Source of the DNA: SZUA-229 sp036567985
GTDB lineage: Bacteria > Pseudomonadota > Gammaproteobacteria > SZUA-229
Assembly (NCBI GenBank): GCA_036567985.1
Contig: DATCTK010000089.1
Span: 1 to 64,000, forward strand
DNA: 64,000 nt
Direction: 5' to 3'
Position 1 is the first letter of the stretch. Each line of letters begins with the position of its first letter. The notes under the pieces are model-generated. The model ran no database searches. It saw only the letters and a list, made by a program, of their open reading frames with translations, and was not told where the DNA came from. Shown in pieces: positions 35,395 to 45,196 of the stretch. The position numbers were made by a program, and so were the translations under genes.

Positions 35395-35887
35395 GAGTTA
35401 TTCCTCATATTTACATTTGGTAATATTTGTAACGCTAGTGAACCGCCGCGCACTACTAAATCCGGTACGCAGGAGATAGGAGGTCGCAGGATAGAAACTG
35501 GAGTCGGTGAATCATGACGCTGATGCACGAACGGAATACTGAAAGAAATCATATTACCTGAGAAGTCAAAAACGTTAACAGGTGGAACAAGCATACTATG
35601 CAGCATGTCGCAGGATTCGCTGCTGCTATCACAACAGCACTGTTTATCTATACATGATGCGCACTGCTCAGCACTACCTGAGCGTATCGATAACGCTCCA
35701 TCATGATGAGCAGTTTTTTTATTATGTGTGCGTGCTTTTCACTTATGCTGTCGACGAGGACGACTTCCGGCTCACCGCATTGTTGTTCCTGACTGGCATA
35801 CATCGTCTCCATTGGCGCTAATATTAAAACCAGCGTCACTGCAGTCGATACAATTTTTTGTGCCTGTCTATTCAATTTATTATCCAT
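35391..35887 (-). pseudogene. Small exported Cys-rich CzcI/CopL-like protein, frameshifted at an A7 run
   Basis: From ATG at 35887 one frame gives an export signal (IVSTAVTLVLILAPMETMYA) and ...SISEKHAHIIKK, then goes off-family. After an A7 run near 35720 another frame continues TAHHDGALSIRSGSAEQCAS followed by CIDKQCCCDSSSESCDMLH and VSILRPPIS to a stop at 35391. Eight A bases would join them as HIIKKTAHHDGA. The product would match the Cys/His exported proteins at 5446 and 11409 (cluster of Cys, then PPIS-like end). It overlaps the porin start by 4 bases. Confidence 0.65.
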
Positions 35888-36031
35888 GTTGTAACGCAAT
35901 TACATACAAATAAAACGGGGCAACTTATATGTCGATCGTCCTCAACCTATACAATAGTTGAGCAACCCAACATTAACTCCATGGTTTATATCAGCAGTTA
36001 TGAACCTGGTTACCAGTACGCATTGTTCACA

Positions 36032-39000
36032 TCACGCTTTTAGTGAACGTGTACGCCACAGAAAATACACCGCTGGCAACACCAGCAACGTCAGAATCAC
36101 TGCGCTCAACATTCCACCCACCATCGGCGCCGCGATGCGGCTCATCACCTCAGACCCGGTACCGCTGCCGAACATAATCGGTAGCAAACCAGCAATAATG
36201 GCACTGGCGGTCATCATCACTGGACGTACGCGCATACCCGCACCGTGCAGCACTGCATGGCGTAACGTTTCCAGCTTCGGCGCAACACCTTTCGTTTCGT
36301 ATTCGGATTGCATCTGAGCATAAGCCTGGTTGAGATAAACCAGCATGATCACGCCGATCTCTACCGCCACACCGGCCAGCGCGATAAAGCCCACGCCCAC
36401 CGCCACCGAGAAGTTGTAGCCAAGCAGGTACATCAGCCAGATGGCACCGATCATTGCCAGTGGCAAGGTGCCCATGATGATGGCGACTTCAGCAAACCGG
36501 CGAAAGTTCATGTAGAGCAGCACAATAATGATGACCAGTGTCAGTGGCACCACATAGGTGAGCTTTTCTTTAGCTCGCAACATGTATTCGTACTGACCGG
36601 ACCAGGTCACGGAATAGCCTGTTGGGAGTTCCAGTTGCTGTTTGACTGTTATCATGGCCTGCTCGACATAACTGCCCACATCTACGCCGTCAATATCAAC
36701 AAAGGTCCAGCCGTTCAGTCGGGCGTTCTCACTCTTGATGGCCGGTGGACCGCCATCCACATAAACATTTGCCACGTCGTCGAGCGCAATACGCTGCCCT
36801 TTTGGCGTAACGATGGGCAACAATGCCAGCTGTTCCGGAGAGTCACGGTAATCCTGTGGGTAACGCAGATTGATTGGATAACGCTCAAGCCCCTCAATGG
36901 TCTGCGATACGTTCATACCGCCAATAGCCGTGGCCACCACCTGCTGCACATCGGCGATATTAAGGCCATAACGCGCCGCCTGTTCACGCTGTACATCCAC
37001 CTTAATGTAGCGCCCACCGGCTACCCGTTCAGAATAAACCGAGGCCGTGCCGGGTACATCCTTAAGAATCTGTTCCAGTCGCTGACCAATTTTCTGAATT
37101 TCTTGCAGATCCTCACCCGCCACCTTGATACCCACCGGGGTCTTGATACCGGTAGCCAGCATGTCGATACGGGTTTTAATCGGCATCACCCATGCATTGG
37201 TCAGGCCGGGAAATTTCACCAGTGCATCCAGTTCCTTTTTAAGCTTGTCGGTGGTCATGCCATCGCGCCACTGGTCCTGTGGCTTAAGTTGAATAAACGT
37301 CTCTATCATGGTCAGTGGTGCCGGGTCGGTGGCTGTTTCGGCGCGACCAATCTTGCCGAACACGGTTTTTACTTCTGGCACCGTAGCAATCAGTTTGTCA
37401 GTCTGTTGCAGAAGCTCACGCGCCTTACCAATGGACAGACCCGGGTAGGTGGTGGGCATGTACATCAGGTCGCCTTCATCCAGACTGGGGATAAACTCAC
37501 TACCGATCTTGTCCACCGGCCAGAAGCCTGCCAGTGTCAGCACCAATGCAACGACCAGGGCCATTTTAGGAAAGCGCAACACTGTTTTCAGTGCAGGCAT
37601 GTAGAGCCCAATCAACAGACGATTGACAGGGTTTTTGTGTTCTGGCAGCACCTTGCCGCGAATGAAATAGCCCATCAACACCGGCACCAGCGTCACCGCC
37701 AGTGCCGCACTTGCTGCCATGGCATAGGTTTTGGTAAACGCGAGCGGACTGAACATCCGACCTTCCTGCGCTTCCAGCGTGAACACCGGCACGAAGCTGA
37801 CGGTGATAATCAGCAAACTGAAGAACAGCGCCGGCCCGACTTCCGCCGCCGATTCGGCGACAATCCTCCAGCGGTTTTCCGCCGTCAATGGCGTACGCTC
37901 CATGTGCTTGTGCATGTTCTCGATCATCACGATGGCACCATCGATCATCGCGCCGATGGCAATCGCAATACCACCCAGTGACATGATATTGGCATTCAGG
38001 CCCTGCCAGTGCATCACAATAAAGGCAGTCAGAATACCCACCGGCAGACTGATAATCGCCACCAGTGACGAACGTATGTGAAACAGAAACACCATGCATA
38101 CCAGCGCCACCACTGCGAACTCTTCCAGCAACTTGTGCCACAGGTTTTCCACCGCACGCTCGATCAATCCAGATCGATCATAGACGGTGACGATTTCCAC
38201 GCCCTCAGGTAAACCTGCCTTGAGTTTTTCCAGTTTGTTCTTAACACCATCAATGGTTCTCTGCGCATTCTCACCAAAGCGCATCACCACGATACCGCCA
38301 ACGGTTTCACCTTCACCATTAAGTTCGGCAATACCGCGACGCATCTGCGGCCCCAGTTCAATCTCTGCCAGATCCTTGAGCAACAAGGGAATACCATTGT
38401 CATTCACACCCAGGGGAATGTTGGCCAGGTCGTCAATGCCCTGAATATAACCACTGACCCGTACCATGTACTCGGCTTCCGCCATTTCCACTACCGAAGC
38501 ACCCATTTCCTGGTTACCGCGCTGGATCGCCATCTGAATATGCGAGAGAGGAACACCGAACGCACGCAGTTTTTCCGGGTTCACTTTCACCTGATACTGC
38601 TTGACCATGCCGCCGAGCGCCGAGACTTCGGAAACCCCGGGTACTGTCTGCAGCTCGTATTTCAGGAACCAGTCCTGCAGACTGCGCAGCTGGCTGATGT
38701 CATGCTTGCCGGTACGGTCCACCAGTGCGTAGAGATAGACCCAACCCACACCCGTGGCATCCGGCCCCAGTTGTGGCCGGGCACTGGGCGGCAACGTGGG
38801 GGCCACCTGTGACAGGTATTCCAGCACCCGCGAACGCGCCCAGTAGGTGTCGGTATTCTCATCGAATATGACGTACACATAGGAATCCCCGAAGAAGGAG
38901 TAGCCGCGCACGGTAACCGCACCCGGCACCGACAACATGGCAGTAGTCAGTGGATAGGTAACCTGATCTTCCACCACCTGTGGCGCCTGTCCCGGATAGC

Positions 39001-39154
39001 TGGTTTTAATAATCACCTGTACATCGGACAGGTCGGGAAGCGCATCCACCGGCGTATTTTTCAGGGAATAAAGACCAACGCCCACCAGCAGCAGGGTGGC
39101 CAGCAGCACGAAAAAGCGGTTAGCGATGGACCAGCGGATCAACGACTCAATCAT
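36032..39154 (-). CDS. cusA: CusA-type copper/silver RND efflux pump
   Basis: Inner-membrane RND pump of 1040 residues for Cu(I)/Ag(I). The TM4 motif IAIGAMIDGAIVMIEN (Asp405, equal to E. coli CusA D405) marks the HME4 branch. The Met triad that carries Cu/Ag is present: M566 in LMYMPTT, M616 in PLTMIETF and M665 in RIDMLATG, each offset by 7 from E. coli M573/M623/M672. ATG at 39154 has GGAG 7 bases upstream and overlaps cusB by 8 bases; an upstream start would add 13 unlikely residues. Last gene of DUF411-cusC-cusB-cusA. Confidence 0.97.
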   Translation of the reverse strand: MIESLIRWSIANRFFVLLATLLLVGVGLYSLKNTPVDALPDLSDVQVIIKTSYPGQAPQVVEDQVTYPLTTAMLSVPGAVTVRGYSFFGDSYVYVIFDENTDTYWARSRVLEYLSQVAPTLPPSARPQLGPDATGVGWVYLYALVDRTGKHDISQLRSLQDWFLKYELQTVPGVSEVSALGGMVKQYQVKVNPEKLRAFGVPLSHIQMAIQRGNQEMGASVVEMAEAEYMVRVSGYIQGIDDLANIPLGVNDNGIPLLLKDLAEIELGPQMRRGIAELNGEGETVGGIVVMRFGENAQRTIDGVKNKLEKLKAGLPEGVEIVTVYDRSGLIERAVENLWHKLLEEFAVVALVCMVFLFHIRSSLVAIISLPVGILTAFIVMHWQGLNANIMSLGGIAIAIGAMIDGAIVMIENMHKHMERTPLTAENRWRIVAESAAEVGPALFFSLLIITVSFVPVFTLEAQEGRMFSPLAFTKTYAMAASAALAVTLVPVLMGYFIRGKVLPEHKNPVNRLLIGLYMPALKTVLRFPKMALVVALVLTLAGFWPVDKIGSEFIPSLDEGDLMYMPTTYPGLSIGKARELLQQTDKLIATVPEVKTVFGKIGRAETATDPAPLTMIETFIQLKPQDQWRDGMTTDKLKKELDALVKFPGLTNAWVMPIKTRIDMLATGIKTPVGIKVAGEDLQEIQKIGQRLEQILKDVPGTASVYSERVAGGRYIKVDVQREQAARYGLNIADVQQVVATAIGGMNVSQTIEGLERYPINLRYPQDYRDSPEQLALLPIVTPKGQRIALDDVANVYVDGGPPAIKSENARLNGWTFVDIDGVDVGSYVEQAMITVKQQLELPTGYSVTWSGQYEYMLRAKEKLTYVVPLTLVIIIVLLYMNFRRFAEVAIIMGTLPLAMIGAIWLMYLLGYNFSVAVGVGFIALAGVAVEIGVIMLVYLNQAYAQMQSEYETKGVAPKLETLRHAVLHGAGMRVRPVMMTASAIIAGLLPIMFGSGTGSEVMSRIAAPMVGGMLSAVILTLLVLPAVYFLWRTRSLKA

Positions 39155-40775
39155 GCTGATGCTCCTGCTGAGGACTGTCGGGGCGCATACCATTAGGGTC
39201 GTTTTGCTCCGGCATTAACATCGCATCGTGGTTCATCCCATCACGCTGACTGTGATCCATTTCAGCCGGCATGGCATCGTCAGCTGACTCCTGATCCGGG
39301 ATATGCACCTGGGTCAGCTGGTAATTTCCGTCACTGTCCCTGCTGATCTGCACATGCAGGCGCATTCCCGCTTTGAGTGCGTCCATGTCCACGCCCTCAT
39401 CAACAGTAAAGTCCATGGTCATCGCCGGCCACTGCCAGTCTGCTATCGCCTCGTGCTCAAGCGTAACCATGCGATGCCCCGGCATCAGCTCATTGATTTG
39501 CGCACCCACCCAGACTGAACGCGGGCCAGCGTCTGCTCCCGCAGCGCTCGATTTTTCGCCTTGCGAGCCACGCGGGGCCATACGCTTGAAGTCCGACGTC
39601 TTGCTGGACTCCGAGTCGATCAGGAACTGTGCAGAGGTCACAATGCGTTCCCCCTCGTTGAGGCCCGAGCGGATTTCCACCTGATCCTCACCCACGCGCC
39701 CGATCTTTACCGCCAGCGATTTAAATTGACCATCACCCAGCGCCAGCACTACCCGCGACTGGCTGCCGGTACGAATCAATGCTTCGCGTGGTATTAACAG
39801 CGCTTTATCCCCCGGCCGGGTTTCAATAATCATCTGCGCGAACATACCCGGCTTCAGAAAAGCATCCGGATTATCAAAATACACACGAACCTGCGCGGTG
39901 CGGGTCTTCTCGTTTAACGACGGATAGATATAATTCACCTCTCCCTGCCATTCACGGCCGGGCAGATAATCCAGCCACATGCGCACCTTATCGCCTTCTC
40001 TGACCCGATCCACCTGACGCTCGAAGACTTCTCCGATCACCCAGATGTGTTCCAGCTGCCCAATGCTCATCATATTCATGCCAGGCTTAACATACATGCC
40101 CTCACGAACCGTGAGATTGTCCACTACCCCCGAACGGGGTGCGGCAACGGTGATGGTCTGATTAACTTTGCGGGTTTTGCGTAAGCGCTCGATATCCGCC
40201 CGCGGTACTTGCAGCGACAACAGGCGTTCCACCGCCGCGCTAATTAGCAAAGCATTGCCGCGCTTCAAGGCCAACAGTAATTCCTCCTGGGCATTGACCA
40301 GAGTGGGTGAATAGAGTGCGTACAACGGCTTCCCCTGCGTCACCGGATCACCCACCGATTTGACGTAGAGTTTTTCAATCCAGCCTTCCACCCTGGGATG
40401 CATGTGAGTCAGGCGGTCTTCATCGTACTGCACATAGCCTACGGTTTTGACATCAAGGTCGAGCCGTCCAGATTCCACCCTGGCGGTGCGAACACCGAGA
40501 TTGTTGATGACCTCGGGCGAGATTTTAACGGTACCGACTTCATCATTCCCGGCACCGTCCGCATAAACCGGAATCAGGTCCATGCCCATGGGCGATTTGC
40601 CGGGTTCATCGCGCTGGTAGTTGGGATCCATAGGTGCCACCCAGTAAAGCGGCTTGCGTTCACCGCCGTTTGCTGTCGCGCCCTGTTCATTTGAGCTGCT
40701 CAACAACCAGACAGCGGATGCGCCGAGCAGCGCACCAATAGCCACGCCCAGTATAGTTTTGCTCAATGTATTCAT
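39147..40775 (-). CDS. cusB: CusB-type adaptor with N-terminal metal module and C-terminal CusF domain
   Basis: A 542-residue periplasmic adaptor of the Cus efflux pump. After an N-terminal TM anchor comes a heavy-metal-binding module lacking the usual Cys (YWVAPMDPNYQRDEPGKSPM, MGMDLIPVY, residues 44-72), then barrel-sandwich and beta-barrel domains. The C-terminal 110 residues form a CusF-like copper-binding domain (VTLEHEAIADWQWPAMTMDF) with the His, Trp and two Met ligands. So CusB and the chaperone CusF are fused, and a His/Met tail follows (MPAEMDHSQRDGMNHDAMLM). Confidence 0.96.
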   Translation of the reverse strand: MNTLSKTILGVAIGALLGASAVWLLSSSNEQGATANGGERKPLYWVAPMDPNYQRDEPGKSPMGMDLIPVYADGAGNDEVGTVKISPEVINNLGVRTARVESGRLDLDVKTVGYVQYDEDRLTHMHPRVEGWIEKLYVKSVGDPVTQGKPLYALYSPTLVNAQEELLLALKRGNALLISAAVERLLSLQVPRADIERLRKTRKVNQTITVAAPRSGVVDNLTVREGMYVKPGMNMMSIGQLEHIWVIGEVFERQVDRVREGDKVRMWLDYLPGREWQGEVNYIYPSLNEKTRTAQVRVYFDNPDAFLKPGMFAQMIIETRPGDKALLIPREALIRTGSQSRVVLALGDGQFKSLAVKIGRVGEDQVEIRSGLNEGERIVTSAQFLIDSESSKTSDFKRMAPRGSQGEKSSAAGADAGPRSVWVGAQINELMPGHRMVTLEHEAIADWQWPAMTMDFTVDEGVDMDALKAGMRLHVQISRDSDGNYQLTQVHIPDQESADDAMPAEMDHSQRDGMNHDAMLMPEQNDPNGMRPDSPQQEHQHD

Positions 40776-40787
40776 ACTTGAATTCCT

Positions 40788-42128
40788 TTAAAACGTTTCT
40801 ACCGACTGCGCATCGTCAGGCGATACCTGGGCAAGCAGGTAATTGATCTGAGAAATAATTTTCTGTCGCTCCACGGCGATATCAAGCGCATCAATTTTGG
40901 CATTCAACTCGGCAATACGCGCCCTCACAGCTTCAGCGAAGTCGCCGTCGTCATTGTTGTATGCTGTCAGTGATGCGCTTGCCTGCTCCACCATCTGTGG
41001 CAGCAGCTGCTCGGTATAAAGTATCTGGCGCTCTTCCAGACGTTCCAGTTGTACACGCGCGGTTTCCAGTTCTGCCATCAACTGGCGGGCAAGCAACTGC
41101 TTTTCTGTTTTGATGACTTCGCTTCGGTTAACGGCGGCACTCACTTCCCTGTCCTGCCGGTTAGCGGTGAAAACGGGCAAATCAAACGTCACACCAATAG
41201 AAAACAGATCGGCTCTGTCTCGCCCCAGTGGATCACTGTCGCGGTAGCCGTATTGAGCTGTCAGGCCCCATTCGGGTTTGTATTTCTGCTTCGCCAGATC
41301 AACGCCGGTTTCCGTTGCGTCGATACGCTGATCCAGTGCGCGCAAAGCGGGATGATGGCGGATTGATTCATATAAATTTTGCGTGCTGGCTGTTTCAGTG
41401 GATGGAGATGTCAACGATCTCACAGGAGAGATCGTTGGCAAAACTGGTGCGATGGTTGTTGTGGCAGGCGCTCCAATCCATTCAGACAGACGTTGCTGTG
41501 CAGACTGCTGTTTTTGCCTGAGCACTGTCAGGCGATCAGACAGCCGAGTCAGCTCGAGCTGCGCACGGATCACATCATGCTGGCGCACTCGGCCCAGCGC
41601 CGATGAATAACTGGCTTCGGTGACGTCCACCAGTTGTTCGAAAAGGACACGATCCTGCTCGATCAGCCGGATAGTTTCCTGTGCCTTATAGGCTTCGAGC
41701 CACAACTGGGTGACCGTGGCGGTTACGCGGGCGCGACGGTTCATTCGCAGCAGAGGATGCTGCTCTGCAAGCTGCCGCTTTTGTTGCTGAGTGAGCGACA
41801 GGCTGTCACCCCGGGGGAACATCTGTGAGATACCTACCGATAACTGGGTCATGGCTTCCTGGTTGATATCGAAAGTGTCTACCGGAAAATTACCAGCCAT
41901 CAGACTTATTCGTGGATCAGGTAAAGTCGCTGCAGCGCTCGCCTCATCAGTAAGCGCCTGCTGGGTATACTGGCTACCGCTAAGCCAGGGATCGGCATGC
42001 GTGGCTAAAGTGACTGCCTGTTCCAGAGTCAGGACTTCAGGAAGAGATTGTGCAACGGCCACTGCACTGCCCATAGTAAGCAGCGGGGTGAGCGGCAGAA
42101 TAAAAAACATTGTGATGAAAATTCTCAT
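40788..42128 (-). CDS. cusC: CusC-type outer-membrane efflux channel (TolC family)
   Basis: A 446-residue OEP family protein with signal peptide (FFILPLTPLLTMGSAVAVA) and two OEP repeats: DEASAAATLPDPRISLMAGN and SALGRVRQHDVIRAQLELTR in the first half, then YGYRDSDPLGRDRADLFSIG. It begins by ATGA overlap with the DUF411 gene and ends 12 bases before cusB, placing it firmly in the cus operon. No lipobox is seen, unlike E. coli CusC. Confidence 0.92.
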   Translation of the reverse strand: MRIFITMFFILPLTPLLTMGSAVAVAQSLPEVLTLEQAVTLATHADPWLSGSQYTQQALTDEASAAATLPDPRISLMAGNFPVDTFDINQEAMTQLSVGISQMFPRGDSLSLTQQQKRQLAEQHPLLRMNRRARVTATVTQLWLEAYKAQETIRLIEQDRVLFEQLVDVTEASYSSALGRVRQHDVIRAQLELTRLSDRLTVLRQKQQSAQQRLSEWIGAPATTTIAPVLPTISPVRSLTSPSTETASTQNLYESIRHHPALRALDQRIDATETGVDLAKQKYKPEWGLTAQYGYRDSDPLGRDRADLFSIGVTFDLPVFTANRQDREVSAAVNRSEVIKTEKQLLARQLMAELETARVQLERLEERQILYTEQLLPQMVEQASASLTAYNNDDGDFAEAVRARIAELNAKIDALDIAVERQKIISQINYLLAQVSPDDAQSVETF

Positions 42129-42661
42129 GGCTGCACTTCCTGTTGATTAAATGGCTGATGTTGCTGAGCCACGCTTTGCACACTAGCAAACACGTCTGTG
42201 CGTCCATCTTTTTTTATCAGCAAAACCTGGTAAGGCATAAACTTATCCTGGTACTCCATCCCCGGACTACCAACGGGCATGGACGGCACTGTCAGCCCTA
42301 TAGCGTCAGCAGGTGGACTAGCCAGAAACTGATGAATATAACGAGCAGGGATATGTCCCTCAAAGATATAACCTTGTGACGACACGGCTGTATGACAAGA
42401 ACGCTGGTTATTCGCTATTTGATAACGATCCTTGATGGCGTCAAGATTTGCCGGATGCTCGGCACCTGCTTGTAAGCCCTCTGCTTCGATGTGATCTATC
42501 CATTTCTTACAACAGCCACAGGCTGGGGTCTTGTAGACCGTAAGCATTTCTGCATCACCGGCAGTTTGTTCAGATGCCTGAAGTGTTTGCGATACACTGT
42601 TACAGGCTACAAGCAAGGGGATCAACGCTGGCACCAAACCCGTTAATTTAAACCGATGCAT
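42125..42661 (-). CDS. DUF411 protein, probable periplasmic copper-binding factor
   Basis: A 178-residue lipoprotein-like protein (ALIPLLVACNSVS) with the DUF411 signature LTVYKTPACGCCKKWIDHIE and the segment SQGYIFEGHIPARYIHQFLA. DUF411 proteins are found in copper loci and have a CxCC motif likely to bind Cu(I). ATG at 42661 follows GGAGG at 5 bases; an upstream extension is rejected. It opens the DUF411-cusC-cusB-cusA operon and overlaps cusC by 4 bases. Exact role in Cu delivery to the pump is inferred. Confidence 0.9.
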   Translation of the reverse strand: MHRFKLTGLVPALIPLLVACNSVSQTLQASEQTAGDAEMLTVYKTPACGCCKKWIDHIEAEGLQAGAEHPANLDAIKDRYQIANNQRSCHTAVSSQGYIFEGHIPARYIHQFLASPPADAIGLTVPSMPVGSPGMEYQDKFMPYQVLLIKKDGRTDVFASVQSVAQQHQPFNQQEVQP

Positions 42662-42726
42662 GGTTACCTCCAGAAACATATAGTTTGCATGCTTGAGGGT
42701 TCGATAGCAGATTGACAGATTTATTT

Positions 42727-42758
42727 CTGACAACCACAGACCGGTGTTTAGTTGTCAG
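42727..42758. promoter_or_regulatory. Inverted repeat upstream of the DUF411-cus operon
   Basis: CTGACAAC (42727-42734) and GTTGTCAG (42751-42758) form a perfect 8-bp inverted repeat with a 16-base spacer, between the APC gene end and the DUF411 start. Its half-sites resemble the TGACAA/TTGTCA arms of the E. coli CusR box, but the wider spacing makes a CusR site uncertain; a terminator for the APC gene is also possible, though no T-run follows on the minus strand. Confidence 0.4.
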
Positions 42759-42847
42759 CATGCCTAACACACAATGGTTGTAAGTGAACCGTTCAGGCGC
42801 ATGGTTTATTCGACTACCCACCACAGTTTTGCCTTCAGTATCAGTCA

Positions 42848-44188
42848 TCAGTGCTGCTCATGAGTATTGCTCTCATGCTCGACTTTTCTTGAGTGTAAAA
42901 ATAACAGTTCACCAATCGCAATCAGCAGCATTGCAATAACAGCGACACCAATAACAAATGGATCGGAATTAAGCTTCACCCAGATAAACCCAGCCAGTAC
43001 CAGCAAGTTTAAAATAATTGCCGTAAACGGAACCCAACGACTGGCCTGAACATCGTGTAGCAGGTAACGCAATACGCCCCACTGTAATGCCACATCCATT
43101 ATCAGATAGAAGATAATACCCAGCGCAGCGATGCGGGACAGGTCGAAAAACGCAGTAAGCAGCAGACCCAGCACTACGGTATAAACTAGTGTGTGTTTCT
43201 GAACGCTGCCTGGCATACCAAAGTGTCTATGCGGCACCAGCTTCATTTCTGACAACATCGCCAGCATTCTGGACACTGCAAAAATACTGGCAATAATTCC
43301 CCCTGCAGTTGCCATCATGGCAATCGCCACTGTGAACCAGACGCCGTACTCGCCAAGCGCAGGTCGAGCAGCTGCCGCCAGTGAATAATCACGGGTCTCA
43401 ATAATCTCACTAAGGGAAAGATTACCGGCGACGGTAAAGCCGACCAGCATGTAGATAACAACACAGGCAGCGATTGAAATAACAATGGCCCGACCAACAT
43501 TGCGACGCGGATCGATTATCTCAGATCCACTATTAGTAATAGTAGTAAAACCCTTGAATGCCAGAATACCAAGTGCTGTAGCACCGAGAAAGCTGCCGAC
43601 GACACCACTGTTTTGCTGGGAGCTGAAATTAACTGTAACACCATCAATCAGACTGACACCCACCAGGCCAAAAACCAGTATGCCGCCGATTTTCAATATA
43701 CCAATGAAGCCCGCGACTCTCTGGATCGACCGATTACCTAGCAGATTTATAACGAACGCGGTCAGAATAAGCGCCACACCCAGCACCGGCACCATCAGGC
43801 CAGACTCATCACCGCCAAATAATTGCATGGTATAGGCACCGAATGTACGGGCTAGAAAACTTTGTGCAATCACCATTGAGAAGTACATTAACAACGCATT
43901 GAATGCGGTAGGCAATCGATCACCATAAGCCTTGTAAAGATACATGCCTATGCCACCCGCAGATGGATAAGTGTTAGAAATTTTGATGTAGGAATAAGCG
44001 CTAAAAGACACAATTACAGCGGCAGCCAGAAAAGCCAGCGGAAACAACACGCCTGTCATTTCAGCCATCTGACCTGTCAGGGCAAAAATACCGGCGCCAA
44101 TCATGACCCCGGTACCCAGCATAACTGTACCTGCCAGAGTCAGGCTTCCCTCTGCATAGCTCGTTTTATGATCTTGTTGTTGCGTCAT
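42848..44188 (-). CDS. APC-family amino acid permease
   Basis: A 446-residue transporter with about twelve TM segments; family motifs include LGTGVMIGAGIFALTGQMAE near the N-terminus, TYPSAGGIGMYLYKAYGD and AFKGFTTITNSGSEIIDPRR. It exchanges or imports amino acids or related amines with cations. Substrate unknown. It lies between the cytochrome gene and the cus operon on the same strand with its own spacing; membership of the copper regulon is uncertain. Confidence 0.9.
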   Translation of the reverse strand: MTQQQDHKTSYAEGSLTLAGTVMLGTGVMIGAGIFALTGQMAEMTGVLFPLAFLAAAVIVSFSAYSYIKISNTYPSAGGIGMYLYKAYGDRLPTAFNALLMYFSMVIAQSFLARTFGAYTMQLFGGDESGLMVPVLGVALILTAFVINLLGNRSIQRVAGFIGILKIGGILVFGLVGVSLIDGVTVNFSSQQNSGVVGSFLGATALGILAFKGFTTITNSGSEIIDPRRNVGRAIVISIAACVVIYMLVGFTVAGNLSLSEIIETRDYSLAAAARPALGEYGVWFTVAIAMMATAGGIIASIFAVSRMLAMLSEMKLVPHRHFGMPGSVQKHTLVYTVVLGLLLTAFFDLSRIAALGIIFYLIMDVALQWGVLRYLLHDVQASRWVPFTAIILNLLVLAGFIWVKLNSDPFVIGVAVIAMLLIAIGELLFLHSRKVEHESNTHEQH

Positions 44189-44327
44189 GCTATTCCTTAA
44201 TTTTCACTTCGATGCAGTGACGACATGAAGACGGATTAAGCAGCTAAAGGTTACTGGCACTCTCACCCAGGTAACCCCGCTGTTGTTTTATGGTTATCTA
44301 ACATAAGTTTTCTTCAATAACCGATCC

Positions 44328-44888
44328 TCAATGATGACCAGAATCACCCACATCGCGTACGCTCAGTATCTGGTATTGCGGCGACGATAACTCTGGCAGA
44401 CGCTGCAAGAAAGCCACCATATTCCAGATGCGCTCATCATCATGGCCCGCACCCCAGGCAGGCATACCTGACGCCTTGATACCGTGCTTGATAATCCAGA
44501 AATGCTTCCGCGCTCGCACGCTGACATCCTCCTGATGATTTTCGGTTTGGGTGAGGTCTGGTGGCTGTGGATAAAGTCCCAGGGTAAAGTCGCTCTGAGT
44601 CACGCCCGGTTTTAGATGGCAACCAACGCACATATCATTGTAATCTGCACCACCAGCCAACAACCGCTCGGCCGAAGCCAAATCGGTTGGCACCTGAATG
44701 TCGCTTGATGCGCGAGCAATGGATCGCTCACGCAAGGTTTCCAGCGCCCAATATGTCAGGTCGTTATGATGATCATCGGCACCCATCGGATAAAAGCCTG
44801 AAAAGAGGAACCCCACACCAGTCACCACCGCCACGCTCGCTGCAGCGACAAGACACTTAAAACAGGACAGAATTTTAAAGAACGCCAT
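44328..44888 (-). CDS. Membrane-anchored cytochrome c
   Basis: A 186-residue protein with an uncleaved or signal N-terminal TM (LVAAASVAVVTGVGFLFSGF) and a mono-haem domain with CVGCHLKPGVTQSD; Met ligand candidate in GIKASGMPAWGAGHDD. Many family members are annotated as cytochrome c of copper loci. It lies 32 bases downstream of the small Met/His protein and is likely co-transcribed. Function as electron carrier inferred. Confidence 0.88.
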   Translation of the reverse strand: MAFFKILSCFKCLVAAASVAVVTGVGFLFSGFYPMGADDHHNDLTYWALETLRERSIARASSDIQVPTDLASAERLLAGGADYNDMCVGCHLKPGVTQSDFTLGLYPQPPDLTQTENHQEDVSVRARKHFWIIKHGIKASGMPAWGAGHDDERIWNMVAFLQRLPELSSPQYQILSVRDVGDSGHH

Positions 44889-44920
44889 GTTATCTCCTGA
44901 GATATCGCGACCTGTTATTT

Positions 44921-45196
44921 TTAGTGCTGGTGCCTGGAGAGCTTTGTTGCAGCTGTTTTATCGTCATGCGAGTCCCCCTCGTTCTGACGCATGGCTTTCA
45001 TACATTTTTTCATCATGGCCTGCGTCAGCGGATCATCCATGTTCATTTTTGAGTGATCCATATCTTCCATCATCGAACAGTCTGGCGCCGATGCCTGCGC
45101 CTCTTTCATGTGTTTGTCGGGGGAATGCGCGTGAGCTGACAGAGCAAGCATTAATGCCGGCAGAGCAACGAGATAAGAGCGTATTTGTGGTTTCAT
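44921..45196 (-). CDS. Small exported Met/His-rich protein
   Basis: A 91-residue protein with signal peptide (YLVALPALMLALSAHA) and a short mature part rich in Met, His and Asp: DCSMMEDMDHSKMNMDDPLT then QAMMKKCMKAMRQ and a His tail (SRHQH). Probably binds copper in the periplasm. It is divergently placed to cusR, 229 bases away, and may share the copper-responsive control region. Family not recognised. Confidence 0.8.
   Translation of the reverse strand: MKPQIRSYLVALPALMLALSAHAHSPDKHMKEAQASAPDCSMMEDMDHSKMNMDDPLTQAMMKKCMKAMRQNEGDSHDDKTAATKLSRHQH

Noticed and set aside
36308..37981. A 557-residue plus-strand frame
   Set aside because: Antisense of cusA with no family motifs; CusA motifs with conserved residue numbers are on the minus strand.
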